Shown here in pieces: positions 54,410-62,157 of a DNA stretch of 64,000 nt. Position numbers and translations under genes: made by a program. The DNA lies in assembly GCA_011390885.1 (NCBI GenBank), contig JAABRO010000011.1, positions 1 to 64,000 on the forward strand. The letters run 5' to 3'. Every line of letters begins with the position of its first letter. The first letter of the stretch is position 1. This DNA is from Gemmatimonas sp. (lineage in GTDB: Bacteria > Gemmatimonadota > Gemmatimonadetes > Gemmatimonadales > Gemmatimonadaceae). Below the pieces are notes generated by a model that had not been told where the DNA came from, made no database searches, and was given only the letters and a program-made list of their open reading frames with translations.

Positions 54410-55642
54410 ATGCACCGGTCCGCGTTTGCCCTGGCCATCGTGGCCGCGCTCGTCCTCCCAGCCCTCGCCGAGTCCGCGGGCCCGGCGAGCGCCCTGCGCG
54501 ACGGTGGGACGGACGGCTGGCGTGAGACCGCGGCGCCCCCTGTCGCCATCGACGGGCCGGCGCCCACCGACTCCGTCTGGGTGTTCACCAATCGGGCGGA
54601 GGACGACGGCGAGTGGCAGGAGCGGCGTGGCCCGCTCGCGCACCTGATGCGCGCCTACCGCGTCACCCCGGTGCGCACCGATCCGGTCTCGTTCGAGGTG
54701 CGCCTCGACGTGCGCCCCACCGGCGAGCAGCGACTCGGCGGCGACGCGCTGCTCACGGCGCTCCGGCAGGAACTCGACGCCGCCCCGGCGCGCGGCGCGG
54801 CCGTCGTGCTGCACGTGCACGGCTACGCCACCTCGCTCGACGAGGCCACGGAGGAGGCCGCCGAGATGCGACGGCGCGGCGGCTTTGCCGGCCCCATGGC
54901 CGTGTTCGCATGGCCGGCCCGCGGCGTGGGCATGACGTGGCCGTCTCCCGGCCGCCTGCTCACCAGCGCCTACTGGCAGGACTCCGCCGCTGCTGCCGAG
55001 AGCGCCGGCGACCTCGCCCGCGTGCTGCGCGACCTCGTGGGTACCGTGGGTGCGGACCGCGTGGTGATCTCGGCGCACAGCATGGGCAACCAGCTGCTGG
55101 CCGCGACGCTCGCCCGCGACGACGTGCAGGCGCTGCTGCGCGACGCGCCGCTCCGGGCGATCGCGTTCGTGTCCCCCGATGTGGACCGCGCGTACTTCCA
55201 TCGGAACGTCGTGCCGTCCGCCCGGCCGCTCGCCGGCCGGCTCGTGCTCTATGGCGCGCGGGACGACCACATGCTGCGCCTGTCCACGCATCTCGTGCAC
55301 GACGGGCAGCCGCGCGCCGGCCTGTTTGGCGATGATGTCGCCTGGCCGGACGGCCTCGAAGTAGTGGACATCACCGAGGGACGCGTGGCCGCGCCGTGGC
55401 TCGGCAGCTGGTTCGACACGAACCACGCCCTGCGCCGCCACGCCACGGCGCTCATCGACCTGTTCGGGGTCGTTGCCGACAACGCGCCCGCCACCGTGCG
55501 CCACGCGCTTGGCTTCATGACGCGCGACGAGCGGGGCGCGTGGCAGGCGCTCGATGCGCCACTCCCCGATCGGCCGTGGATGGCGGCGCGTGGTGGTGTC
55601 GCCGCCGGCGTCAGTGCCGTGAGCGTCGAGACCACGCCATAG
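54410..55642 (+). CDS. Exported alpha/beta hydrolase of the DUF900 type
   Basis: A 410-residue protein with a signal peptide (FALAIVAALVLPALAESA). The pattern VWVFTNR near the start of the mature protein, VVLHVHGYATSLDEA (oxyanion HGY), AVFAWPARG, and the nucleophile elbow ISAHSMGNQLLA are the marks of DUF900 hydrolases; the acid lies in FVSPDVDR. The family is related to esterase/lipase-type proteins of unknown substrate. ATG at 54410 follows the GC-poor stretch GTACAAGTTGGA, which includes a plausible ribosome site. It is convergent with the next gene, with 3 nt between the stops. Confidence 0.85.
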   Translation: MHRSAFALAIVAALVLPALAESAGPASALRDGGTDGWRETAAPPVAIDGPAPTDSVWVFTNRAEDDGEWQERRGPLAHLMRAYRVTPVRTDPVSFEVRLDVRPTGEQRLGGDALLTALRQELDAAPARGAAVVLHVHGYATSLDEATEEAAEMRRRGGFAGPMAVFAWPARGVGMTWPSPGRLLTSAYWQDSAAAAESAGDLARVLRDLVGTVGADRVVISAHSMGNQLLAATLARDDVQALLRDAPLRAIAFVSPDVDRAYFHRNVVPSARPLAGRLVLYGARDDHMLRLSTHLVHDGQPRAGLFGDDVAWPDGLEVVDITEGRVAAPWLGSWFDTNHALRRHATALIDLFGVVADNAPATVRHALGFMTRDERGAWQALDAPLPDRPWMAARGGVAAGVSAVSVETTP

Positions 55643-55645
55643 GGC

Positions 55646-56371
55646 TCACCGCTGGCGCGCTCCCGCCGCGACACGGCCGTGCTGCGCCAGCCAGTCCATC
55701 GTGGCCGTCATCGCGCGGTCCCACTCCGCCCGGGACGTGAGATGACCAGCGCCGACCAGCACGTCGTGTCGGCGTGTCGGCGTCCTGCCGAAACGCGCGT
55801 CCAGCGTCGAGTGCAGGCTCGCCACGGCCGCCGGCGGCACACTGACGTCGTGCTCGGCCGTGATGCTCAGCAGCGCCGCGTCGCGAAGTCGCTCCGGCAC
55901 GAGGTGCGCACTGGTGTCGGTCGGCCACTCGGGGCTGCCGAGCAGCGCCACCACCGCCCGCAGCGGCAGCCCCGCGCCCAAGGCGCGATAGGCGAGAAAC
56001 GCCCCCATGGAAATCCCCACGAGTGACAGCCGGTGGCGATCCGTGCCCTGCTCCGTCACGAGGGCCTCGATGAGGGCCGGCAGTTCGCGCACCGTCTGCT
56101 CGACCTGCGCCAGCATCACCGGCAGCGCCCCCCCCGCCTTGGCGACACGCTCCGCGATGGCGTGATCGCGGCGCGCACCATGCCCAGCCGCATCGACGCC
56201 GACGGCGAGGAACCCTCGCCTGGCGCACTCTTCCAACTCCGCAGCATGGCCCAGTGCGTCGGCGCGAAAGCCGTGGCACCAGAGCACGGTGGGGAATGGC
56301 GGGGTTGCCGGCGCAGTCGGCCGCGCGAGCAGCACCGGGACGCCGGCGAGCGTCAGCCCCTGGGCACGCAT
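55646..56371 (-). CDS. Prolyl-oligopeptidase-like alpha/beta hydrolase, 241 aa
   Basis: A cytosolic hydrolase. WCHGFRADALGH holds the oxyanion HGF, GISMGAFLAY holds the nucleophile, AEHDVSVPP the acid, and a late His in GAGHLTS completes the triad. The order matches dienelactone hydrolase/YitV-like esterases. ATG at 56371 is chosen because the residues upstream are Arg/Cys-rich and unlike protein; a GTG nine codons or fewer upstream is possible. It overlaps nothing and its stop lies 3 nt from that of the preceding convergent gene. The desaturase gene lies 34 nt upstream on the same strand, so it may be the second gene of that transcript. Confidence 0.83.
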   Translation of the reverse strand: MRAQGLTLAGVPVLLARPTAPATPPFPTVLWCHGFRADALGHAAELEECARRGFLAVGVDAAGHGARRDHAIAERVAKAGGALPVMLAQVEQTVRELPALIEALVTEQGTDRHRLSLVGISMGAFLAYRALGAGLPLRAVVALLGSPEWPTDTSAHLVPERLRDAALLSITAEHDVSVPPAAVASLHSTLDARFGRTPTRRHDVLVGAGHLTSRAEWDRAMTATMDWLAQHGRVAAGARQR

Positions 56372-56405
56372 GGCGGAATGCACGAGTGACGACGATCGGT
56401 GCGCA

Positions 56406-57407
56406 TCATGGCGTTGAGAGCACGGGCCACCCCACCAACCGTCGCGCGTCCTCGTCCCACAGCGCGAGCCGCGCGCAGGAAAACCCGTCGCGCAGCGAGA
56501 TGTGGCGCACACCGTCGAAGAGCGTGGTCTCCCGGTGGCAGGCGACGAGCCGATACGACGGCACGCGCGGACTCAGGTGGTGAATGTGGTGGTAGCCGAT
56601 GTAGCCCGTGAACCACGCGAGCACCGCCGGCAGCGCGTAGTACGACGATCCCTCGAGCGCCGCGCGCGCGAAGTCCCACTCGCCGTCGGGGGCCCAGTAG
56701 GTGTCCTCGAACTGGTGCTGCACGTAGAACATCCACATGCCCACGGTGGACGCGATCACGGTGATGGGGCCCTGCACGAGCAGAAACGCCCGCCACCCCG
56801 CGAGCGAGACCACCAGCCACACGAGCAGCGCGATCGAGAGGTTCGTGAGCCACATGCTGCGGCGCTCTCGCGTCCATTCGGCCCGCGCGACGATGGGAAG
56901 GCGCATGAGCACCACGAAGTAGACGAGCGGCCCGAGGCCGAACAGCACGAGCGGGTGCCGGAGCAGCCGATAGCGGCGCTGCGCGGCCGGCGAGAGCGCG
57001 CGATACTCGCGTACCGTGATGGTCTCGATGTCCACGTGCCGCTTGTCGAGGTTGCCCGACGTGGCGTGATGCGTGCCGTGAAAATGCCGAAAGTAGCCGT
57101 AGGGCAGCAGCGTGAACGGCGCGCAGATGCGCCCGATGATGGTGCGCCAGCGGCGTGACGCGAGGAAGCTGCCGTGGCCGCAGTCGTGCTGCACGATGAA
57201 GGTGCGCACCACGAACCCGGCCGCCGGAAACGCCAGCGCGAGCGTGAGCAGGTACGACACCGAGAGCGACCGATACATGAGCCACCAGAGCAGCAGCAGC
57301 GGCGGCAGCGACGTGATGAAGACCCACGCGGCGCGGCGCGTGTCCGGGCGCTCGTAGCGGCTCACATGCGCGCGCAGCGCCTCGGTGGATGGCAACGGTG
57401 GGGACAT
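56406..57407 (-). CDS. Membrane fatty-acid desaturase
   Basis: A 333-residue membrane desaturase with the three histidine boxes: HDCGHGS, HFHGTHH and HIHHLSPRVP, coordinating a di-iron site. Four or more hydrophobic helices (LPPLLLLWWLMYRSL, LTLALAFPAAGFVVRTF, LSIALLVWLVVSLAG) anchor it. The spacing matches delta-12/omega-6-like acyl-lipid desaturases, which insert double bonds into membrane acyl chains. ATG at 57407 is used; the upstream frame is not protein-like. A tandem CGTCACAT repeat (57437-57453) lies 30 nt upstream and may bind a regulator. Low-temperature fluidity control is a possible role, parallel to the cold-shock gene, but unproven. Confidence 0.92.
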   Translation of the reverse strand: MSPPLPSTEALRAHVSRYERPDTRRAAWVFITSLPPLLLLWWLMYRSLSVSYLLTLALAFPAAGFVVRTFIVQHDCGHGSFLASRRWRTIIGRICAPFTLLPYGYFRHFHGTHHATSGNLDKRHVDIETITVREYRALSPAAQRRYRLLRHPLVLFGLGPLVYFVVLMRLPIVARAEWTRERRSMWLTNLSIALLVWLVVSLAGWRAFLLVQGPITVIASTVGMWMFYVQHQFEDTYWAPDGEWDFARAALEGSSYYALPAVLAWFTGYIGYHHIHHLSPRVPSYRLVACHRETTLFDGVRHISLRDGFSCARLALWDEDARRLVGWPVLSTP

Positions 57408-57436
57408 GCGCCGATAGTCTACACCGATCGCGCGCA

Positions 57437-57453
57437 CGTCACATCCGTCACAT
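57437..57453 (-). promoter_or_regulatory. Tandem CGTCACAT repeat upstream of the desaturase gene
   Basis: Two exact copies of CGTCACAT (57437-57444 and 57446-57453) spaced by 1 nt, 30 nt upstream of the desaturase ATG. The spacing of 9 nt is close to one helical turn, so this could be a regulator site. No promoter was confidently placed with it. Confidence 0.35.
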
Positions 57454-57611
57454 GACGTAGTCAATCGAAGGCATCGCGATCCCAACGGCGGAGCATCACG
57501 GGCGGACCGCCGAGCCGAAGGCGCGGTACGTTCTGCGATCTGGCGGCACGGCCCCCCTCGCAGCAGCTTGGAGTCGCATTCGACTCACCATCCGACCGTC
57601 TGGAGCGACCG

Positions 57612-59546
57612 ATGGGACGACTCCTCGCGATCCGGCCGAACGTGGCCCTCCTCGTCGCAAGCGTGGCGCTGCCAGCCATGGCGAGTGCACAGCGGGGCAC
57701 CGCTGGCGAGTGGCGCGTGTACGGCGGCGATCCGGGGCACACCCGCTACTCGTCCCTCGATCAGATCGACGCGTCGAATGCGGCCAACCTCGAGGTGGCG
57801 TGGCGCTGGAGCGCGCGCAATCAGGGGCCCAATCCGGTGGCGGCGAGCCAGGCCACGCCCATCTTCGTGAACGGCGTGCTGTACGCCACCGCCGGAACGC
57901 GGCGCAACGTCGTGGCCATCGATCCGGCCACGGGCGAGACGCTGTGGACGCATCGCTTCGACGAGAGCGATCGCCTGCGTGACGCGCCACGCGTGAACTC
58001 CGGACGCGGCGTGTCGTACTGGTCCGATGGCAACGGCGACGACCGCGTCTACGTGGTCACGCCCGGCTACCACCTGATCGCGCTCGACGCCGCCACCGGG
58101 CAACCGATCGCGGAGTTCGGGCGCAATGGCGTGCTCGACCTGCAGGAGAACCTGCGCACGCGCGAGGGCGTGCCGGTGGCGGGCTCGATCGGCGCGAGCT
58201 CGCCGGCCGCGGTCATCGGCGATGTGCTGGTGGTCGGTGCCGCACTGCATGTGGGAATGCGCCCGCCATCGAAGTCGAACACGCCCGGCGACGTGCGCGG
58301 GTTCGATGCGCGTACCGGGCGCCTGCTGTGGACCTTTCACACCATTCCCGAGCCCGGCGAGTTCGGCCATGATACGTGGCTGGAGAACTCGTGGACGTAC
58401 ACCGGCAACGCCGCGGTCTGGGCACAGATTTCGTGGGATGCCGAGCTCGGCTACGTGTACCTCCCCACCGAAGCCGCCACCGGCGACTACTACGGCGGGC
58501 ATCGTCCGGGCACCAATCTGTTCTCCACCAGCATCCTCACGCTCGATGCGCGCACCGGCAAGCGCGTGTGGCACTTCCAGACCATCCATCACGACATCTG
58601 GGATTGGGACAACACCACCGCCCCGATCCTCGCCGACGTGACGATCGACGGCCGGCCGCGCCGCATCGTCGCGCAGATCACGAAGCAGGGGTTCGTATTC
58701 GTGCTCGACCGTGTGACCGGCGAACCGATCTGGCCGATCGAGGAGCGCCCCGTGCCGAAGGGCGACGTGCCCGGCGAGTGGTACAGCCCCACCCAACCGT
58801 TCCCCACCAGGCCGGCCCCCTTCGAACGACAGGGCTTCAGCGAAGCCGACCTGCTCGATTTCACCCCCGAGATCCTGAAGCAGGCGAGGGAGATCGCGAG
58901 CCAGTTCCGCTGGGGACCGCTCTACTCGCCACCGTCACTGCAGAACGCAACCGACGGCACGCGCGGCACGATCACGCTGCCCTCGGCGACAGGCGGTGCG
59001 AACTGGGAAGGGGGCGCGCTCGATCCCGAGACGGGGTTCCTGTACATCCCGTCGGTGACGGCACCGTCGTTCCTGTCGCTGGTGGCCGGTGGCCGAGCGT
59101 CGGACATGCACTACATCGCCGGTGGTGGTCGCGGTCAGATCGCCCCGGGCGTGCCCATCGTGAAGCCGCCCTGGGGGCGCATCACCGCGATCGACCTCAG
59201 CACGGGTGATCACGCGTGGATGGTGCCCAATGGCGACACGCCCCCCACGGTCGCCGAACGGCTCAAGCTGCCGCCGGAGAGCATACCCAACACGGGCAAG
59301 GCGTCCCGCGCAGGGCTGCTGGTCACGCGCACGCTGCTCTTCGCCGGTGAAGGCGCCAACGGCGGCAGCAACCTCTGGGTGCTGAACAAGCGCACGGGCG
59401 AGCGCATCGCGCGGCTCGACATTCCGAGCGGCACGCAGTCCGGCGTGCCCATGACGTACCTGCACGACGGGCGACAGTACGTGGTGTTCGCGACGACGGG
59501 GGCGGGGGCGCCGTCGGAGATCGTGGCGTACGCGCTGCCGCAGTAG
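57612..59546 (+). CDS. PQQ-dependent dehydrogenase, glucose/alcohol type
   Basis: A 644-residue quinoprotein with a signal peptide (LLVASVALPAMASAQ). The eight-bladed propeller has PQQ motifs such as RYSSLDQIDASNAANLEVAW, FVLDRVTGEPIWPIEERPVP and SFLYIPSVTAPS-like strands, with AQISWDAELGYVYLPTEA and HHDIWDWDNTTAPILAD around the PQQ/Ca site. I find no cysteine in the protein, so the adjacent-Cys disulfide of alcohol dehydrogenases and a CxxCH haem domain are absent. It is closer to soluble or membrane glucose-type dehydrogenases, oxidising sugars or polyols in the periplasm with quinone or cytochrome acceptors elsewhere. TACGTTC at 57527 is promoter-like; a GAGTCG-CATT-CGACTC hairpin precedes the ATG. 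Confidence 0.9.
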   Translation: MGRLLAIRPNVALLVASVALPAMASAQRGTAGEWRVYGGDPGHTRYSSLDQIDASNAANLEVAWRWSARNQGPNPVAASQATPIFVNGVLYATAGTRRNVVAIDPATGETLWTHRFDESDRLRDAPRVNSGRGVSYWSDGNGDDRVYVVTPGYHLIALDAATGQPIAEFGRNGVLDLQENLRTREGVPVAGSIGASSPAAVIGDVLVVGAALHVGMRPPSKSNTPGDVRGFDARTGRLLWTFHTIPEPGEFGHDTWLENSWTYTGNAAVWAQISWDAELGYVYLPTEAATGDYYGGHRPGTNLFSTSILTLDARTGKRVWHFQTIHHDIWDWDNTTAPILADVTIDGRPRRIVAQITKQGFVFVLDRVTGEPIWPIEERPVPKGDVPGEWYSPTQPFPTRPAPFERQGFSEADLLDFTPEILKQAREIASQFRWGPLYSPPSLQNATDGTRGTITLPSATGGANWEGGALDPETGFLYIPSVTAPSFLSLVAGGRASDMHYIAGGGRGQIAPGVPIVKPPWGRITAIDLSTGDHAWMVPNGDTPPTVAERLKLPPESIPNTGKASRAGLLVTRTLLFAGEGANGGSNLWVLNKRTGERIARLDIPSGTQSGVPMTYLHDGRQYVVFATTGAGAPSEIVAYALPQ

Positions 59547-59647
59547 GATGCGGCTTCGGGGTTACGAGCGGCGGCGGCCCCGTGCCGTGGCGCAACGGTG
59601 CCATGCAGGCGAAACAGCCGCAGCCGGGAGTGGAGCATTATGGATCC

Positions 59648-59693
59648 GCTGCCGCCATAATTGATTGCATTATGGCGGCAGCAATGCTATTTT
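59648..59693 (+). promoter_or_regulatory. Long palindrome overlapping a promoter of the AAA/DUF4143 gene
   Basis: Perfect 14-bp arms GCTGCCGCCATAAT (59648-59661) and ATTATGGCGGCAGC (59669-59682) with a 7-nt spacer. TTGCAT (59665-59670) and TATTTT (59688-59693), 17 nt apart, make a plausible promoter whose -35 box lies in the right arm and whose start would fall on the ATG at 59699. A third half-site, GCATTATGG, lies at 59635-59643. Confidence 0.7.
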
Positions 59694-59698
59694 GACTT

Positions 59699-60856
59699 AT
59701 GGGACACGTTACGCGCTTCCTCAGCCCGCCGGATGGCAACTTCTTCCTGTTCGGCCCGCGCGGCACGGGCAAGACCACTTGGCTCCGACACCGGCTGCCC
59801 ACGGCACTGGTCGTCGACCTGCTGAACCCGCAGGTTGCGCGCGAACTCACCGCGCGACCGGAACGGCTCGGCGAACTCGTCCTTGGCAATCCCGATCGTG
59901 TCGACATCGTCGTGGACGAGGTGCAGCGCGTCCCGGAGCTGCTTCACGTTGTGCACCAGTTCATCGAATCGTCGCGTCCGATCCGGTTTGCGCTGACCGG
60001 GTCGAGCGCTCGCTCGCTTCGAAAGGCCGGCGTCAACCTGCTCGGCGGGCGCGCAGCCATTCGCGAACTGCATCCATTCATGGCCGCCGAGCTTCCCGAT
60101 TTCGATCTGGTCCGAAGCCTGAGTGTGGGCATGGTCCCCCTCATCGCCTCCTCGCAGAGTCCGCGTGACACGCTCGCCGCGTATGCCTCCCTGTACATCG
60201 AGCAGGAGGTGAAGTCGGAAGGACTGGTGCGTCAGCTGGGAAGCTTCGCGCGTTTTCTCGAGGCGATCAGCTTCTCGCATGCAAGCGTGCTGACGCTGTC
60301 CAATGTGGCGCGCGATGCGTCCGTGAACCGAAAGACGGTGGAAGGATTCGTCGAGGTGCTCGAAGACCTGCTCGTGTCATTCAAGGTGCCGGTCTTCACC
60401 AAACGTGCACGCCGCGCGACCACCATGCACCCCAAGTTCTACTTCTTCGATGCGGGAGTCTTCCGTTCACTGCGTCCGAGCGGCCCGCTCGATCAGCCCT
60501 CGGAGATTGACGGTGCCGCCCTCGAAGGTCTCGTCGCACAGCATCTGCGCGCCTGGATCGCCTACGGCAACGATGATCACCAGTTGTTCTACTGGCGAAC
60601 GCGATCCGGCGTGGAAGTCGATTTCGTGGTGTATGGTGCGACGCACTTCGCCGCGCTCGAGGTGAAGAACAGCGACACCGTGCGTCCCGCCGACCTGCGC
60701 GGATTGAAGGCCTTCGTCGCCGACTACCCCGAGTGCAGCCCATGGCTGCTGTATCGGGGGACGGACCGCCTCAAGATCGACGGCGTCACCTGTTGGCCGG
60801 TGGCGCAGTTCCTTGCTGAGCTCGCACCGACTGGCTGGCCGTCTACGCCAGCCTGA
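59699..60856 (+). CDS. AAA ATPase with DUF4143 domain
   Basis: A 385-residue protein of the AAA_14/DUF4143 type. Walker A is GPRGTGKTT with Lys25, Walker B is DIVVDEVQRVPEL, and sensor 1 is LTGSSARSLR. The central region (about 190-260) resembles a winged helix (LSNVARDASVNRKTVEGFVE), and the C-terminus has the DUF4143 nuclease-like strand pattern WRTRSGVEVDFVV and ALEVKNSD. Such proteins are widespread, mobile and poorly understood; a nuclease-like fold, self-regulation and defence or plasmid-related roles have been proposed. ATG at 59699 follows a promoter so closely that the mRNA would be leaderless. The gene overlaps the convergent FAH-family gene by 14 nt. Confidence 0.9.
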   Translation: MGHVTRFLSPPDGNFFLFGPRGTGKTTWLRHRLPTALVVDLLNPQVARELTARPERLGELVLGNPDRVDIVVDEVQRVPELLHVVHQFIESSRPIRFALTGSSARSLRKAGVNLLGGRAAIRELHPFMAAELPDFDLVRSLSVGMVPLIASSQSPRDTLAAYASLYIEQEVKSEGLVRQLGSFARFLEAISFSHASVLTLSNVARDASVNRKTVEGFVEVLEDLLVSFKVPVFTKRARRATTMHPKFYFFDAGVFRSLRPSGPLDQPSEIDGAALEGLVAQHLRAWIAYGNDDHQLFYWRTRSGVEVDFVVYGATHFAALEVKNSDTVRPADLRGLKAFVADYPECSPWLLYRGTDRLKIDGVTCWPVAQFLAELAPTGWPSTPA

Positions 60857-61853
60857 ACGCGAGCTCCCCGAGCCCCTGCACCGAGCACGCCAGCTCGTCT
60901 CCCGGCTTCAGCCACACCTGCCGGTCCTTGGGCTGGCCCTGAATCACGCCGGCGGGCGTGCCCGTGAAGATCAGGTCGCCCGGCTTCAGCGTGAAGTAGT
61001 CGGAGATGTAGCTCACCATCTGCCGCGTGGTGAAGATGAAGTCGGCGGTGGTGGACGACTGGCGCGTCTCGCCATTCACCCGACACTCGATCGTGAGGTT
61101 GTCGGGGTCCACCTGATCGGCCGTGACGAGATGCGGGCCGACGGGCGCGAATCCGTCGATCGCCTTCCCCACCATCCACTGGCCACCGCGCCCGTTCTGC
61201 AGGTCGCGCGCCGTGAAGTCGTTGCCGGTGGCGTAGCCCGCCACGTACGACAGCGCATCGGCTTCACTCACACGCCGCGCGGTGCGGCCGATCACGATGA
61301 CGAGTTCGACCTCGTAGTCGAACTGTGTGGCGAGATCGACGGGCAGCGTGACCGTGCCGCCATGGTTGTTGAGCGACGCGTTGAACTTGTTGAAGAGCAC
61401 CGGATGCGCCGGGATCTGCGCACCGACCTCCTCCGCGTGCTTGCGGTAGTTGAGGCCGACGCACACGATCTTGTCCGGGCGGCTCACCAGTGGCCCGTAC
61501 TCGAGACCAGCCTCGGGACGAAAGGCCGCTGCAGCCGCCGCGTTCGTTGCCGCGGCATCGACCACCGCCTGCACGCTTGGCCCGTCCTCCTGCTGCAGCA
61601 GGTCGTCCAGCGTTGCGGGTGCGTACATGTTCAGCAGACTCGCCGCGCGCGCGACATCGAGAATGCCCTGGTCGGTCTTCACGCCCAGGCGGTCTTCGCC
61701 GCCGTCGCGGAACGTGAGCAGGGTCAGCCCCTTCGCCATGCCGGTGCCCAGCGTGCGCGTCGGCGCGGCGGTGGTGGTCGGCGCGCAGCCGACGGCGGCC
61801 AGCGCGCTCATCGCGCCAGCGCTCTTCAGGAAGTCTCGGCGGTGAAGGCTCAT
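60843..61853 (-). CDS. Exported FAH-family (fumarylacetoacetate hydrolase-like) lipoprotein
   Basis: A 336-residue protein. The N-terminus carries a twin-Arg motif (HRRDFLKSAG) and then a lipobox-like AAVGC, so it is likely a Tat-exported lipoprotein, unusual for this normally cytosolic family. The FAH domain (about 110-335) has KIVCVGLNYRKHAEE, the metal ligands Glu and Glu in FDYEVELVIVIG, GYATGNDFTARDLQ and the terminal FTGTPAGV. Members cut C-C bonds in acylpyruvate-type or hydroxymuconate metabolites. ATG at 61853 opens the Tat signal. A TATATT element lies 9 nt upstream. The 3' end overlaps the convergent AAA gene by 14 nt. Confidence 0.88.
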   Translation of the reverse strand: MSLHRRDFLKSAGAMSALAAVGCAPTTTAAPTRTLGTGMAKGLTLLTFRDGGEDRLGVKTDQGILDVARAASLLNMYAPATLDDLLQQEDGPSVQAVVDAAATNAAAAAAFRPEAGLEYGPLVSRPDKIVCVGLNYRKHAEEVGAQIPAHPVLFNKFNASLNNHGGTVTLPVDLATQFDYEVELVIVIGRTARRVSEADALSYVAGYATGNDFTARDLQNGRGGQWMVGKAIDGFAPVGPHLVTADQVDPDNLTIECRVNGETRQSSTTADFIFTTRQMVSYISDYFTLKPGDLIFTGTPAGVIQGQPKDRQVWLKPGDELACSVQGLGELAFRLA

Positions 61854-61861
61854 GGCGGCAG

Positions 61862-61867
61862 AATATA
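61862..61867 (-). promoter_or_regulatory. TATATT promoter-like element before the FAH-family gene
   Basis: On the minus strand TATATTC ends 7-8 nt before the ATG at 61853, so transcription would start within a few bases of the start codon. Part of the recurrent TAnnTTC set. No clear -35 box. Confidence 0.35.
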
Positions 61868-61923
61868 CGGCGGGATGAGGAGGCTGGCCGCCAGCGTCCG
61901 GCACCGGGGCTGGTCGCCCGCCC

Positions 61924-62145
61924 CTACCGCTGCAGCTGGACCGGCGTGTTCTCGTCTTCGCGCATGATCCCGCGCGCCTGACAGGCGCGCTGGTCGAGCG
62001 GCACACCCGCCGCGTCGCAGGCGCAGTCGCCGCTCCCCACGCCGCCGCAGGAGCCGCGCAGGGTGCGCCCGGACATGATCACGCCCACCGCCATGATCCC
62101 CATGACGACGGCAACGACCACAAAGCTCAGGATGGCGACGATCAT
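61924..62145 (-). CDS. nqrM: NqrM, Na+-NQR maturation protein
   Basis: A 73-residue protein with one N-terminal membrane helix (ILSFVVVAVVMGIMAVGVIM) and four Cys (33, 41, 43 and 55) in GSCGGVGSGDCACD and RACQ. Cys33 right after the helix and the GSCGG context match NqrM (DUF539), which is needed to build the iron centre held by NqrD and NqrE of Na+-translocating NADH:quinone oxidoreductase. The gene is 12 nt after apbE and is the last of the nqr cluster in view. ATG at 62145 begins the helix. Confidence 0.9.
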   Translation of the reverse strand: MIVAILSFVVVAVVMGIMAVGVIMSGRTLRGSCGGVGSGDCACDAAGVPLDQRACQARGIMREDENTPVQLQR

Positions 62146-62157
62146 GGGTGGCGCGCC

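Noticed and set aside
59648-59682. The palindrome before the AAA gene as an intrinsic terminator of the PQQ dehydrogenase gene
   Set aside because: It is 101 nt after that gene, lacks a U-run, and its right arm is part of a well-placed promoter; a role as operator is simpler, though a dual role is not excluded.
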